Source: Narthecium ossifragum
Taxonomy: Eukaryota > Streptophyta > Magnoliopsida > Dioscoreales > Nartheciaceae
NCBI GenBank assembly: GCA_963920575.1
Contig: OY986971.1
Location: 7,318,779-7,382,778 of the forward strand
Reading direction: 5' to 3'
Length of the DNA stretch: 64,000 nucleotides
The notes under the pieces are model-generated. The model saw nothing but the letters and a program-made list of their open reading frames with translations, searched no databases and was not told where the DNA came from. Each line of letters opens with the position of its first letter. The stretch's first letter is position 1. Shown here one piece after another: positions 9,816 through 20,520 of the stretch. The translations under genes were made by a program, and so were the position numbers.

Positions 9816-11059
9816 TAGGCAAAGGAATTGATTTTGCCTTGCATTGAGTTCTTAAGTACGCTATCATTGCTGATACAGCTACTCATGACTATCTACTTTG
9901 ATATTTTCCTTATTCCAATGAAGATGAATTCTTTAACGTATCTTGATCTTTTGTCCAATTTTTTGCATAGTTTTTGGCGACTCAAAGCATGCTACAAATG
10001 GAATATCTTCTAATAGTATCACATCCATCCTAGGTGCACAGTATTTCACTGACGTTGCAAGTTCCTTTTATTGCATCTTCCAACGTAAAAAATGCCTGAT
10101 CCTTTTTAAAATTTCTTTATTTATTTAATTCTCTACTCCAATGAAACTAATCGAGTTAGGTACTTGATCTGTGCTATCTTCCCTGCAGATCTTTCAGTAT
10201 GACTTCTAGGCGCCTTTTGTTATTTTTTTCTGACGAGATAACCCAAAAAGCTACTGGTGGGTTGCAACACCAGACTCAGGGCTCAGGTCCGTTCTCAACA
10301 ACCCCACACAAAACTGGACTCAGTCCTCCAGCTGCACTGAAGAATCCATTTGAAGTTACCTATCTAGGCTTAGATAGTTACAAGCAGTCCATCTAGTTGA
10401 AGTTGCCTACCAATAATATCTTCCGAGAGTATAATCTTTTTGGAATCTATAACTGGATCACGTGGGGAAAACAAATGGTGCAAAACTTCATATGCGAAGC
10501 ATATTCACCTTGAGATTGGCTTGTTGATGTTTATCTCTTTGGCCACTGTATCACCAATCAATTTCTGTGAAGAATCAGAGAACAGATTAGTAGATTACTG
10601 CTAGAAAGTATGGACATGAGTCAAATGTTTGATCAGCGAAACAACCGAAAGATGAGAAGAAAAAGGGCTCGTACACTACTTTTCCAGCTTAATTTAGGTC
10701 CATAGAATTGAAGGTTGCAAATTAGAAAGGCTCTGTGACAATTTCCTATTCCCTTGTGCAATTTGCAAACAATACTACCAGCCGCACTTGCTCGAAGTTG
10801 AACTTTTCTAATAGAGCATGTGGGGCTGCTAACTAAAAACTCGATGCGAATTAACAAGGTTGTTGCATGCTTTTTACTCCTTGGATAAGCCTTTATTCAA
10901 TCTACTTGAAGAACTATTTATGAAGCATATGTATTCCCTAATCTTGGTCTTAAGATTCAATACACCAATTTTGGGGGAGAGTGAATAAGTAGATTTTAAC
11001 ATGCTTCTCAGACGAAGAGTCATGCTACGTTCTGCTACCTCAACCCAATCATGATTAGC
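9816..11059. other. Intergenic; one unassigned exon-like frame
   Basis: No recognisable element. A CTGCAG acceptor at about 10187 precedes a 65-codon frame (10199-10396) ending NPFEVTYLGLDSYKQSI and a stop. It could be the last exon of an unknown gene, but no upstream exon or family was recognised. The remainder is AT-rich with no clear signal. Confidence 0.3.
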
Positions 11060-11478
11060 TTAGCTGAATGAGGGGGGCGGAAGGATCATCGCAGTCAAGC
11101 CCGCCGCCGGGATTCCCCTCCAAAATCAATGCCGGGGAGAATAACGGTGGCAAGCTAGGCTTTGGCTCTCGGTCCTTTGTAGAGGCGGTGACCCGTTCAG
11201 CTCCCGGGGAGAATAACGGTGGCAAGCTGGGCTTTGGCTCACAGCTTCCTTTCATCCGTTCATCATTGATTGGTCAGTTAGGGAATTTCTGAACTTTATT
11301 ACTGGTAATGGGATGATCGATATGGGTTTTATTGGCCCTAGGTTCACCTGGTCTAATGAGCAAGGTGGATAAGAAAAAATCCTGGAAAGGCTTGACAGAG
11401 TGATAGCTAATGGATTATGGAAGGAGAGGTTCTCATGCACTATGGTCAAACACCTTGTTGGGAAAATCCCTCCTCATG
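11060..11478 (+). mobile_element. LINE fragment (ORF1 tail and endonuclease)
   Basis: Plus frames give a doubled ENNGGKLGFGS segment, then FLNFITGNGMIDMGFIGP, RFTWSN and ERLDRVIANGLW. The second set is the classic LINE endonuclease C-terminal part (DLGFxGPxFTWSN...LDRxLxNxxW). A stop interrupts the frame after QGG. The copy ends where the Athila element begins, and no continuation appears beyond 18188. Confidence 0.75.
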
Positions 11479-12972
11479 AGAGACGTCGACAAGAGACATC
11501 GAGGAGAAGCGACGAGGACGCGCGGTGATGGACAAACAAAGTTGCACGAAGACAAAGGATCGATCCTTTGCTTGGAAAGGATCGATCCTCTTCCTATGAC
11601 AGAGAGCTGGGCTGAAAAGGATCGATCATCCGCNNNNNNNNNNNNNNNNNNNNNNNNNNNNNNNNNNNNNNNNNNNNNNNNNNNNNNNNNNNNNNNNNNN
11701 NNNNNNNNNNNNNNNNNNNNNNNNNNNNNNNNNNNNNNNNNNNNNNNNNNNNNNNNNNNNNNNNNNNNNNNNNNNNNNNNNNNNNNNNNNNNNNNNNNNN
11801 NNNNNNNNNNNNNNNNNNNNNNNNNNNNNNNNNAAGATCGATCCTCTACCTTACAAGGATCGATCCTTTTGTGTCAGCCGAGCAAAATCAATGGTCCAGA
11901 TCTAATTCGAGTGGGGGAGGCTTGTTTACTATAAATAGACCCCTTATGGGGAATTTTAGGGATCTTCTCTTAGTCCTTTCTCCAGCCTTTCTAGTTTTCT
12001 TACCCAATTGAGAGGAGGACTTCTTGGAGGAAATCCATGGGAGGAGAGCTTCATCAACCTCCATCCATGGATCTATCCAAGATGAGTAGCTAACTTCCTT
12101 TCTCTTGGAATTTCCATGTAGTTGTAGGATTCTTTTTTAGTTTTCTTAGGGTTTTTGATGTGTAATATCTGGGGATGATCTATTGTATGGATTTGAGCAT
12201 GATTTCTTTATCTTTGTACATTGATCTTATATGTTGAATGGATGAGTGCCCTTATTAGATATGAGTTAGAACTTGTGCATGATAGGTGTTTGTTGTTATG
12301 CCCCAATGAGTTGGATGTGCTAGAAACACATCCAATTCCATTGGGAGGATGAAGAGCCCTAGATTAGAGATTAGGGATGCTAGAACCATCCCTATCTCTC
12401 TAATTAGAGGATCCATTCTATCTTTATCTGGCATTGGATTCGAGGTGCTAGAACCATCTCGATCCAATGCCCGACCCCATACAATACCTTTCCTTTGCGA
12501 CGAATCGATCTTAATCGAAGGTTCGTCAGCGACGATAGAAGCTAATCACTCATTCGTCGACTTTGTGAATGTGATTCTTTCCAACGGATGATTCTAACCC
12601 GACTTCCGTTGAGCGATAAGTGAGGCTAGCCACCCGCTTGTCGACTTCTTGATTTCGATCGTCCCAATTAGATTACACACATCAATTCCTTAGGAGGCTA
12701 CACTAGAACCTACAATGAGATGGAAATCCCAAGGCTTCTCTATATTAGTTTTATCTCCCTTTGCATAGTTAATTACCTTAATCATCATTAATCCAAAACC
12801 CAAACTATTTTAGCTATTGTTGGGAGTTATCTATCGAGTACGTTAGTTAATTCTCATTTCACTGTGGATCGACCCGGACTCCCGCTAACTACGTAGTAGT
12901 TAGTTAGGATTCGGTATAAATTGTAATCTCGACGCCCTAGTCACTTTCACGACGAGTGGTTTGGGCGCGTCA
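11478..12972 (+). repeat. Athila 5' LTR (contains assembly gap)
   Basis: From 11834 to 12972 it aligns with 17054-18188, with scattered mismatches. A TATA box (CTATAAATAG, about 11930) lies 3' of the TCGA palindromes. The start near TGAGAGACGTCGAC is a guess, because this part differs from the 3' LTR and is next to the gap. Confidence 0.75.
11634..11833. other. Assembly gap (200 N)
   Basis: Exactly 200 N, a common placeholder size. It interrupts the GATCGATC palindrome array of the 5' LTR, the part of the element most likely to defeat assembly. Confidence 0.98.
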
Positions 12973-12978
12973 AGATTT

Positions 12979-12996
12979 TGGCGCCGTTGCCGGGGA
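12979..12996 (+). promoter_or_regulatory. Primer binding site of Athila-type element
   Basis: TGGCGCCGTTGCCGGGGA lies six bases after the LTR end GCGTCA (12972). This primer-site sequence is characteristic of the Athila/Tat branch. Confidence 0.85.
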
Positions 12997-13341
12997 CTTG
13001 TTGATTTGAATTTCTTACTTGATAAATTTCTTCCTTCAATTAGGTTGCTTTACTTTCTTTTATTACAAAATACCAAAAATAGAACGTTGCTTATATTGTA
13101 TATCTTTTTGTGTTTGTAGGTGAAGCTTCCGAGCGGCGAAGCGACTCATCTACGGGAGAAGATACAAAGTTCTTGGACCAGTCCACTGTAATGTATCTCT
13201 TACCTTCTTTGGTCCAAGTTCTCATATGTGTGAATGAGTGTGCATTAGGATTCAGATCTAAATATCACATTGCAAGCATTCTTAGATTCTAGGACATCTT
13301 CACGCATACCCTTGCATAAGGACCTCCCGCTTCCTCAAATC

Positions 13342-14657
13342 ATGGATGAGCCCAATCTAGACCCCGATCCTAATGTTAATCCCATCCCGGACCGTAGGAG
13401 TATGAAGGATTACTATGTCCCTTCTACATTTGCACCCAAGTCGGGTATACAACAACCCATTGTTCAAGCCGCACACTACGAGTTTAAGCCTCAATTCCTT
13501 CAATTCCTTCCAAACTTTCACGGCTTGAGTAATGAGGATCCTTACTACCATCTAGAAGATTTTCTTGAAAAGAGTTCCACGGTCAAAATTCCAAATTTTA
13601 GCGAGGATGCAATGAGATTGAAATTGTTTCATTTACCTTGAAGGGCAAAGCCAAGCATTGGTTAGGATCCCTTGAGCCCCAAACTATCACCACATGGGAC
13701 CAATTACAAAGTGCTTTTCTTGAAAAGTTCTACCCTATAGCAAATACTCATGAAATGATGATCCAAATAGCGACCTTTCGTAAAAAAGATGACGAACCGT
13801 TTCATGATGCTTGGGATAGGTTTAAGGAACTTATTCGGAAATGCCCACACCATCAAATTCCTAAGTAGTCCCTCGTTGATTATTTTTATAATGGTCTTAG
13901 AATACGTCATCAACAAGACGTAGACACTGCTTGTGGTGGGGTGTTCATGACCAACCCATATGAGGACTCATGGGTTTTATTTGGAAAGCTTGTCATTAAT
14001 TCCCAAAATCATGCCTTCACTTCAAGGAATGTTAGGGATACTTCAAGCCCTAAGGGACAATCCAACTCTAGAGGAGTATTAGAGTTATCCGAAGCCACCC
14101 GTGTTGAACAACAAATTGATACTCTAAGTAGAAAATTTGATCAAGTTTTTGCTCATTCTTTGAATCAAATTCCTACTCCTCCTTCTTCATCGAGTTACCC
14201 ACCTAATTCTCCATCATTGGGAGAACTTTGCTTCCTATGTTCGACTCCCGGTCACCTAGTTACCGAATGCCATTTGGCATATGATTATCCGGAGCTCGTG
14301 CAAGAGCATATCAACGCGGTTTTCAATCAATCGAAGCCTACCTATGACCCTTACTCAAATACATACAATCCCGGTCTTAGGGATCATCCAAATTTCTCAT
14401 GGAGAAATCCCGGCCAACAACCTCCAAATGCATACAATTCTAGGCCTCCGGTTGCGGGCAATCAAGCCCCAAGCTATCCTCCTAGGTATCAAGCGCCATA
14501 TCCTTTTAACCAACCTCCACAAAATCCAATCACATACCGCCCACCTCAAGCTCCTCATGCATATCCACCTCAAGGGCCAACTTATCCTCAATCATCTCAT
14601 CCTCCAAATTGGAATCAAAGGCCACCTGGGCCTTCCCCATACCAAGCTCCCTATTAA
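13342..14657 (+). pseudogene. Athila-type gag (broken)
   Basis: The proposed start is the ATG at 13342 (MDEPNLDPDPN). The conserved gag core follows: EFKPQFLQFLPNFHG, PYYHLEDFLE, KAKHWLGSLEP, TWDQLQSAFLEKFYP, ATFRKKDDEPFHDAWDRFKE. A CCHC zinc knuckle CFLCSTPGHLVTEC lies at about 14230-14271, then a Pro/Gln-rich tail. A one-base deletion near 13638 (LP/LKG) and a stop at 13866-13868 break the frame; another stop ends the tail at 14655. Neighbouring frames (14721-14978, 15006-15257) continue the polyprotein. Gag would form the virus-like particle; this copy cannot. Confidence 0.85.
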
Positions 14658-15389
14658 GCCTATCAAGCCCCTCAAGCTCCAAAGCGTGACCCTTGTATTG
14701 AGGAAAGGCTTCTCAAGGCCTTGGATTATTTTGAGACAAGTACCCAACTTTTGCATTCTCATTCCCAATCCATTGCAAAGTTGGAAGTGCAAATAGGCCA
14801 ATTGGCCAATACTATGGCAAGAAGGGAGGAGGGTAGACTTCCTAGTCAACCCATAGCAAACCCTAAGGGCCAACATTTTATCGATTCCACTCACGAGGAA
14901 GTGCAAGCGGTCACTACCCTCCGAAGTGGAAAGATTTTTCCTAATGTGGAGATGTCCAAAGACACCACATTAGAGTAAGGGCATGAACCTCATTTATCAA
15001 CTTCAATGAATGACTCTCAAGCATCACCTCATCATGCCTCTCATGATTCTTCGAATCCATTACTACCTTTCAAGGAAACTGAGCCTATTCTACTCGATCC
15101 TTTACCAACCAAAGCATACATTCATAAGGCTCCATACCCTCAAGCACTAGTTGATCCTCAAGCCACATCCCAACCATGGAAGAGTGGCAAGTATGAGGAG
15201 ATGCTAGAAACTTTTCAAGAAGGTCCATATCAACCTTCCCTTGTTGGACGCCATTAAGCAAGTGCCTTCTTACGCCAAATTTTTGAATGACTTGTGTACT
15301 CATAAGAGGCAATTCAAATCTCATGTCTCTAAAAAGCTCTTCGTAACTGAGCAAGTTAGCTCTATTCTTCAACTCGATCTACCTCCAAA

Positions 15390-16200
15390 ATTGGGAGACC
15401 CCGGCACTCCTACCATTTCTTGCATCATAGGAGATCAATTTATTGAGGGGGTTCTTCTTGATTTAAGAGCTAGTGTGAATCTTATGCCATACTCCTTATT
15501 TTGTAAGTTTGGCTTAGGAGAGCTCAAGCCGACCTCGATGACGTTGTAATTAGCCGATAGATTTATCAAGACACTACGGGGTGTTCTTGAAGATATATTA
15601 GTCGAGGTCGATAGATGTGTTATCCCGGTCGATTTCGTTGTACTTGACATGGAACCGGGTGTTAGACATAAGAAATCCATTCCCATCATACTTGGACGAC
15701 CTTTCTTGGCTACGGTCAATGCATGCATCAATTGTAGAAGTGACATCATGACCGTTACCTTCGGGAATATGGAATTGAAATTAAATATTTTTGATGCTAC
15801 TAAACAATCTATGTATAGGAATGAATGTTTTATGGTCGATTCTTTAGTGGATGATGATATTGTTGATGAATGTGCAAATGATGTGATGGTTGCGAATTTT
15901 GATTTGGATGATGCTTGTGAATCATTTGTTGATGCTTGCGATGACTCTTTATCGAGTGGTGATGATGTATTGAATTTTGATGAGTTGCCGATTGTTGAAG
16001 AGGATTTTCCGGGTTTACGTGATGAAGTGTTGACTTTCAATGATTTTCTGATGGTTTTTAATGCGTTGCAAGATGCGGATCTACCCACTTCGGATTTACT
16101 CGATGAATTTGAACATGCTTGTGCCATGGCCTTTCGAAAAACTTCTTTTGAGCCATTGCCACCTATATCCTCTACACCGGCACCCCCCATCTTTGATTAA
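15390..16200 (+). pseudogene. Athila-type aspartic protease and linker (broken)
   Basis: Motifs in order: GDPGTPTISCIIGDQF, VLLDLRASVNLMPYSLF, then after a stop at 15547-15549 VPVDFVVLDME-type sequence and PIILGRPFLATVNACI. The catalytic triplet, normally D-[ST/L]-G-A, reads DLRA, so the essential glycine is replaced. A long acidic linker (15800-16190, plus frame) follows. The domain would cleave the gag-pol polyprotein. Confidence 0.8.
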
Positions 16201-16590
16201 GCCTCCAACCTTAGAGTTGAAACCCTTGCCATCCAATTTGAAATACGAATATCTTGGGCCAAATTGCTCCCTCCCGGTAATTATTTCTTCATCCTTGACT
16301 CTTGCACAAGAGGGAAAACTCATTAAGGTGCTCACCAAGCACAAGAGGGCCATTGGGTGGTCCATTGCCGACCTCAAGGGAATAGACCCATCTATATGCA
16401 TGCACCGCATACATTTAGAAGATGAGTCTAAGAGTGTCATAGAGTTTCAACGTCGATAACATGAGGGAAGTTGTGTTGAAGGAGGTTTTTAAACTCCTTG
16501 AGGCGGGCGTCATTTTCCCTATCTCGGACTCCAAATGGGTGAGTCCAACCCAAGTAGTGCCCAAGAAATCACCCTTTCAATTTGGCCTTG
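16200..16590 (+). pseudogene. Reverse transcriptase leader remnant
   Basis: LPSNLKYEYLGPN, PVIISSSLTLAQEGKL, AIGWSIADLKGIDPS, CMHRIHLEDES and EFQRR, then in a shifted frame REVVLKEVFKLLEAG and FPISDSKWVSPTQVVPKK. This is the standard approach to the RT fingers in plant gypsy elements. Palm motifs (YxDD), RNase H and integrase are absent, removed by a deletion ending near the 3' LTR. Confidence 0.8.
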
Positions 16591-16679
16591 TTAGTTTCCG
16601 AGCAAGGCCTTACTGACGATTATTACCCTATGACAGGTACAAGAGCCCTCAATGAGGATTGGATCAAGTTCCGAGCTTA

Positions 16680-18188
16680 AACGAAGTCATTCGGGCCAGT
16701 TTTTATGAAAAAGATCGATCCTTTATTGAAGAAGTATCGATCCTTTGAAGTACATTAAGAAGAATCCAGTCGGGACAACAAGGATCGATCCTCCATCATG
16801 AGAAGATCGATCCCTTATGCGCATTTTTCAGTGACAGAGCGCAACTTCTGAAGGATCGATCTTCACTATGGGAATGATCGATCCCTCACGAGCATTTTTC
16901 AGTGACAGAACGCAACATTCTCAAGGATCGATCTCCATCTACTATAGGATCGATTTTCATCGAGGCGCAGCCAGAACTCAAGAACAAAGATCGATCCTTT
17001 CCTATAGGAGGATCGATCCTCCACGGGACCAGCGGATATACGGAAGAAGAAGAAGATCGATCCTCTACCTTACAAGGATCGATCCTTTTGTGCTAGCCGA
17101 GCAAAATCAATGGTCCAGATCTAATCCGAGTGGGGGAGGCTTGTTTACTATAAATAGACCCCTTATGGGGAATTTTAGGGATCTTCTCTTAGTCCTTTCT
17201 CCAGCCTTTCTAGTTTTCTTACCCAATTGAGAGGAGGACTTCTTAGAGGAAATCCATGGGAGGAGAGCTTCATCAACCTCCATCCATGGATCTATCCAAG
17301 ATGAGTAGCTAACTTCATTTCTCTTGGGATTTCCTTGTAGTTGTAGGATTCTTTTGTAGTTTTCTTAGGGTTTTTTATGTGTAATCTCTGGGGATGATCT
17401 ATTGTATGGATTTGAGCATGATTTCTTTATCTTTGTACATGGATCTTATATGTTGAATGGATGAGTGCTCTTATTAGGTATGAGTTAGAACTTGTGCATG
17501 ATAGGTGTTTGTTGTTATGCCCCAATGAGTTGGATGTGCTAGAAACACATCCAATTCCATTGGGAGGATAATCAACCCTAGATTAGATATTAGGGATGTT
17601 AGAACCATCCCTATCTCTCTAATTAGAGGATCCATTCTATCTTTATCTGGCATTGGATTCGAGGTGCTAGAACCATCTCGATCCAATGCCCGACCCCATA
17701 CAATACATTTTCCTTGCAACGAATCGATCTTAATCGAAGGTTCGTCAGCGACGATAGAAGCTAATCACTCATTCGTCGACTTTGTGAATGTGATTCTTGC
17801 CAACGGATGATTCTAACCCGACTTCCGTTGAGTGATAAGTGAGGCTAACCACCCGCTTGTCGACTTCTTGATTTCGATCGTCCCAATTAGATTACACACA
17901 TCAATTCCTTAGGAGGCTACACTAGAACCTACAATGAGATGAAAATCCCAAGGCTTCTCTATTAGTTTTATCTCCCTTTGCATAGTTAATTTCCTTAATC
18001 ATCATTAATCCAAAACCCAAACTATTTTAGCTATTGTTGGGAGTTATCTATCGAGTACGTTAGTTAATTCTCATTTCCCTGTGGATCGACCCGGACTCCC
18101 GCTAACTACGTAGTAGTTAGTTAGAATTCGGTATAAATTGTAATCTCGACGCCTTAGTCACTTTCACGACGAGTAGTTTGGACACGTA
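16680..18188 (+). repeat. Athila 3' LTR
   Basis: Contains the palindrome array (16714-17083), then a TATA box (CTATAAATAG, about 17148) and a long transcribed part matching the 5' LTR. It ends CACGTA, where the 5' LTR has GCGTCA. The 5' limit is approximate. Confidence 0.75.
16714..17083. repeat. Six 22-bp-spaced pairs of GATCGATC palindromes upstream of the TATA box
   Basis: ATCGAT hexamers start at 16714/16736, 16784/16806, 16855/16877, 16927/16949, 16990/17012 and 17056/17078. Every pair is 22 bp apart, and pairs recur every 63-72 bp. Flanking bases usually extend the palindrome (AAGGATCGATCCTT). The array ends about 65 bp before the TATA box. Confidence 0.95.
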
Positions 18189-19203
18189 GGGGAGGGTTAT
18201 GGGGAAGGCTAGTGGGGGGATATAGGGGGGGGGGGGGGGGTGGGGAATTATAGGGTGGGGGGTATTCTGGTCCATTCAGTCATTTTTATCATATGAAAAA
18301 GAAACCATGACCTATTGACAAACCCTTTTTTTTTTTAACCCCCATTGATCTTTCTCCCAATAATCAGCCAGGAACTGACGGCAAATGATCATTTCAACGA
18401 TGACGAGTGTAACATACCTCTGTCCATCAGTATCAAGAATAGACACAATGGGTATGTCGACAAAGTTAAGTATATACTTATAAGTCTAGCTAGGAACAAC
18501 TTGATTTATTACAAGAAGAATATTATGCATGAAACTGAATAATTTTGTGGCATGTCCTTCTCACAGATATTGAGAATTTACACCATCTATGACCTTCCAC
18601 TCACTTCCCAGTTTCAATAATGATAAGTTCCATTCCCAACTATAAACTACTGCAGGCCTCTCGAATCCGAACTCAAATCCGAAACCGAATCCGAATTCGG
18701 GATAGGGATTGGCAACAACACCAATATTGGATTAGATATTAATTGCTTCTTATGGGATTGATCAGTTTTTTCACTAAAATTATAACCTCTCTCTATCGTG
18801 TTTGGTGTGTGATTAGTTTATTTCGAATTAATGAGGATTAAGAAATTTTAAAATTAGTTTATTCTGAATTAAGAGAGTTAAAAAATAAGAATAGAAAAAA
18901 GTATAATAATCATGATGAATAAATATAAATAAAAAAATAATAAGAATAAATGTGTGATACCAAGCAGAGCAGTCAAATTGAAAGGATGGCTCGGTGGGTG
19001 GTGCTTTTTGTTCCAACTTTTGTGAGGACATGCCTCAGTATATAGAATCTTGACTACTTGGCTTAGGGTCTAAACCATGGCGTAATTGTTAACTATACTA
19101 ATCAAAAGTAGTGATCATAGAATGTAAACTAAGTATTCGCATTTGCAAACATGTACACATGTCTATATATGACGTACGCTAAGCTCTTAATTATATATAT
19201 ATA
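18189..19203. other. Intergenic, G-rich run then AT-rich DNA
   Basis: A G-rich tract lies at 18189-18262, including an uninterrupted G run near 18227-18241 that could form a quadruplex or be a homopolymer error. The rest is AT-rich; I see no gene or element in it. Confidence 0.5.
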
Positions 19204-19234
19204 CTAGGTGGTGGGTCCGTGCCACCTGGCACGG
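19204..19234 (-). mobile_element. Helitron 3' terminus (minus strand)
   Basis: On the minus strand the sequence reads CCGTGCCAGGTGGCACGG (a hairpin), then ten bases, then CTAG followed by T. A short hairpin about 10 bp before a CTRR end, inserted at an AT site, is the Helitron 3' signature. The hairpin is almost the same as that at 46948-46964, so both belong to one family. The element would extend rightward; its 5' TC end was not located. Confidence 0.7.
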
Positions 19235-19995
19235 CTAACTGCTCGTCTCCACTATTTCTATAATAACTTGCACATCAATCCACTATCCTTTTTTTTTAAT
19301 TACAATTTTATGATACGTGTATGCTATGTGTATGTCATGTGTGTATAAGTTTATGACTCAGATTATGAGTCATAAGGAATAACTATCATCGGATCTTATA
19401 AGCTAGATAAGGATGTATATTTAAAACTAACCTAGGGAATTATGATAACAATATACAAAGTTAACTTAGAAAAATATATATGTAAATAAATTAATAGAAG
19501 GGAAACGGTTGTAACCGTTATTGTTCTTTATAAGATTGATTAATAAAAAGGTTTGCCAACCTCCAGTAGCTCGTTGATCAACTTCATGCACATACGAAAC
19601 TAATTACTTGTTCCATAGTTCTAATCTAAACTTGACCAAATGACAGCAAACATGCAGTATAATTAATTAACCCATTCAAACAAATCCTTTGACACTCATT
19701 CTAGAAAATCCCAGTCCATGCAATGGAATATTGACTATTAATTCCAGCAGATAAGGACGTGAGAATACGGAAGCCATGTCTATCTTCACTTCTAATTTAA
19801 TTTCCTCTTGTTTTACCAATTAAAGCCCTTTAGACTTTGAAGAAATAAGATACAAAGAGGGCACAATTATACTGTGGATATTACTGAAAGCGAGGGGCAT
19901 AGCTAGACTTTCGACTACTGGTTTCAGTTCAGAAACTCCGAGAAGCAGCCAAGGAAAGCTGGGCCTTCTCCATGTGTCCAATGCCCTCGTTTACT

Positions 19996-20009
19996 GAAGA
20001 AGCTTCTTC
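19996..20009. promoter_or_regulatory. Putative heat-shock element upstream of the HsfB1-like gene
   Basis: GAAGAAGCTTCTTC is a perfect palindrome with a GAAnnTTC core (GAAGCTTC, 19999-20006). It lies about 120 bp upstream of a TATA-like box (TATTTAAA, 20128-20135). Class B factors bind such sites, so autoregulation is possible; this is inference from one motif. Confidence 0.4.
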
Positions 20010-20182
20010 ATAACTTTGTAACGCCACCCACCACCTTCAAAGAGAGAAACATCAACGTCTCTGCCTTCTCTTCTTCTTTACTTTGTCTTCCAAGTCTACA
20101 AAGCGTGTCGATCTCTGTTGGTTTTTTTATTTAAAGGCGTCTCACAGTTCTTCTACGGCGGTTTGGTTTCTTTCAGTTAAGG

Positions 20183-20203
20183 ATGGAGATGCGCATGCTC
20201 TAA
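20183..20203 (+). CDS. Upstream ORF 1 in the HsfB1-like leader (6 codons)
   Basis: ATG at 20183 encodes MEMRML and a stop. It precedes a (GA)n tract (about 20212-20232) and the longer conserved uORF. Arabidopsis HsfB1/TBF1 likewise has two uORFs, though this peptide is not similar to the Phe-rich first uORF as I recall it. It could be an incidental AUG. Confidence 0.4.
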   Translation: MEMRML

Positions 20204-20302
20204 TTTTCTAGTGAGAGAGAGAGAGAGAGAGATCGAGGAAGGAGGGGCTGGTGCATCTGTTAATAGTCCCCTGGTTCTGGGATTGTTTTGTTTAGTTGGG
20301 AG

Positions 20303-20410
20303 ATGGAAGGAGAGATCACTAGGTGCCGGAAGCATTCAGTGATCAGCCTCTGTGGGTTCTACTGCTGGGGCTGGGAGTTCTTGACTGCTCTCCTCCTCTT
20401 CCTCCAGTGA
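20303..20410 (+). CDS. Conserved-peptide upstream ORF of HsfB1/TBF1 type (35 aa)
   Basis: ATG 20303, stop TGA 20408-20410, lying 110 bp before the main start. The C-terminal half reads [16 protein letters not shown], which I recognise as the conserved uORF2 peptide of Arabidopsis TBF1/HsfB1. In that gene the uORFs repress translation of the factor until immune or metabolic signals relieve it. The uORF is in a different frame from the main ORF and does not overlap it. Its preservation identifies the gene as HsfB1-type and argues that the locus is under translational control. The match is from memory of the family, not a search. Confidence 0.85.
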   Translation: MEGEITRCRKHSVISLCGFYCWGWEFLTALLLFLQ

Positions 20411-20520
20411 TCGATCTCGTTTCTCTCTACCTACCTCTCTTCTCTTTGTTATTAGATTTAGCTAGACTTGGGTGGTTTATTGGTTATTGTGATCGATCAG
20501 AAGGATATATAAGAGAGGGT

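Larger units (their letters stand above)
11478..18188 (+). mobile_element. Athila-type Ty3/gypsy retrotransposon, pol-deleted
   Basis: Two long direct repeats of about 1.5 kb (about 11478-12972 and about 16680-18188) flank an internal region. That region starts with the primer site TGGCGCCGTTGCCGGGGA (12979-12996), typical of Athila/Tat-type elements. Inside are a decayed gag and protease, and only the first part of the reverse transcriptase leader. RT core, RNase H and integrase are missing: the VSPTQVVPKK motif at about 16550-16575 runs almost directly into the 3' LTR. The outer ends are approximate and no clean target duplication was found. A 200-bp N gap lies in the 5' LTR. Confidence 0.85.
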
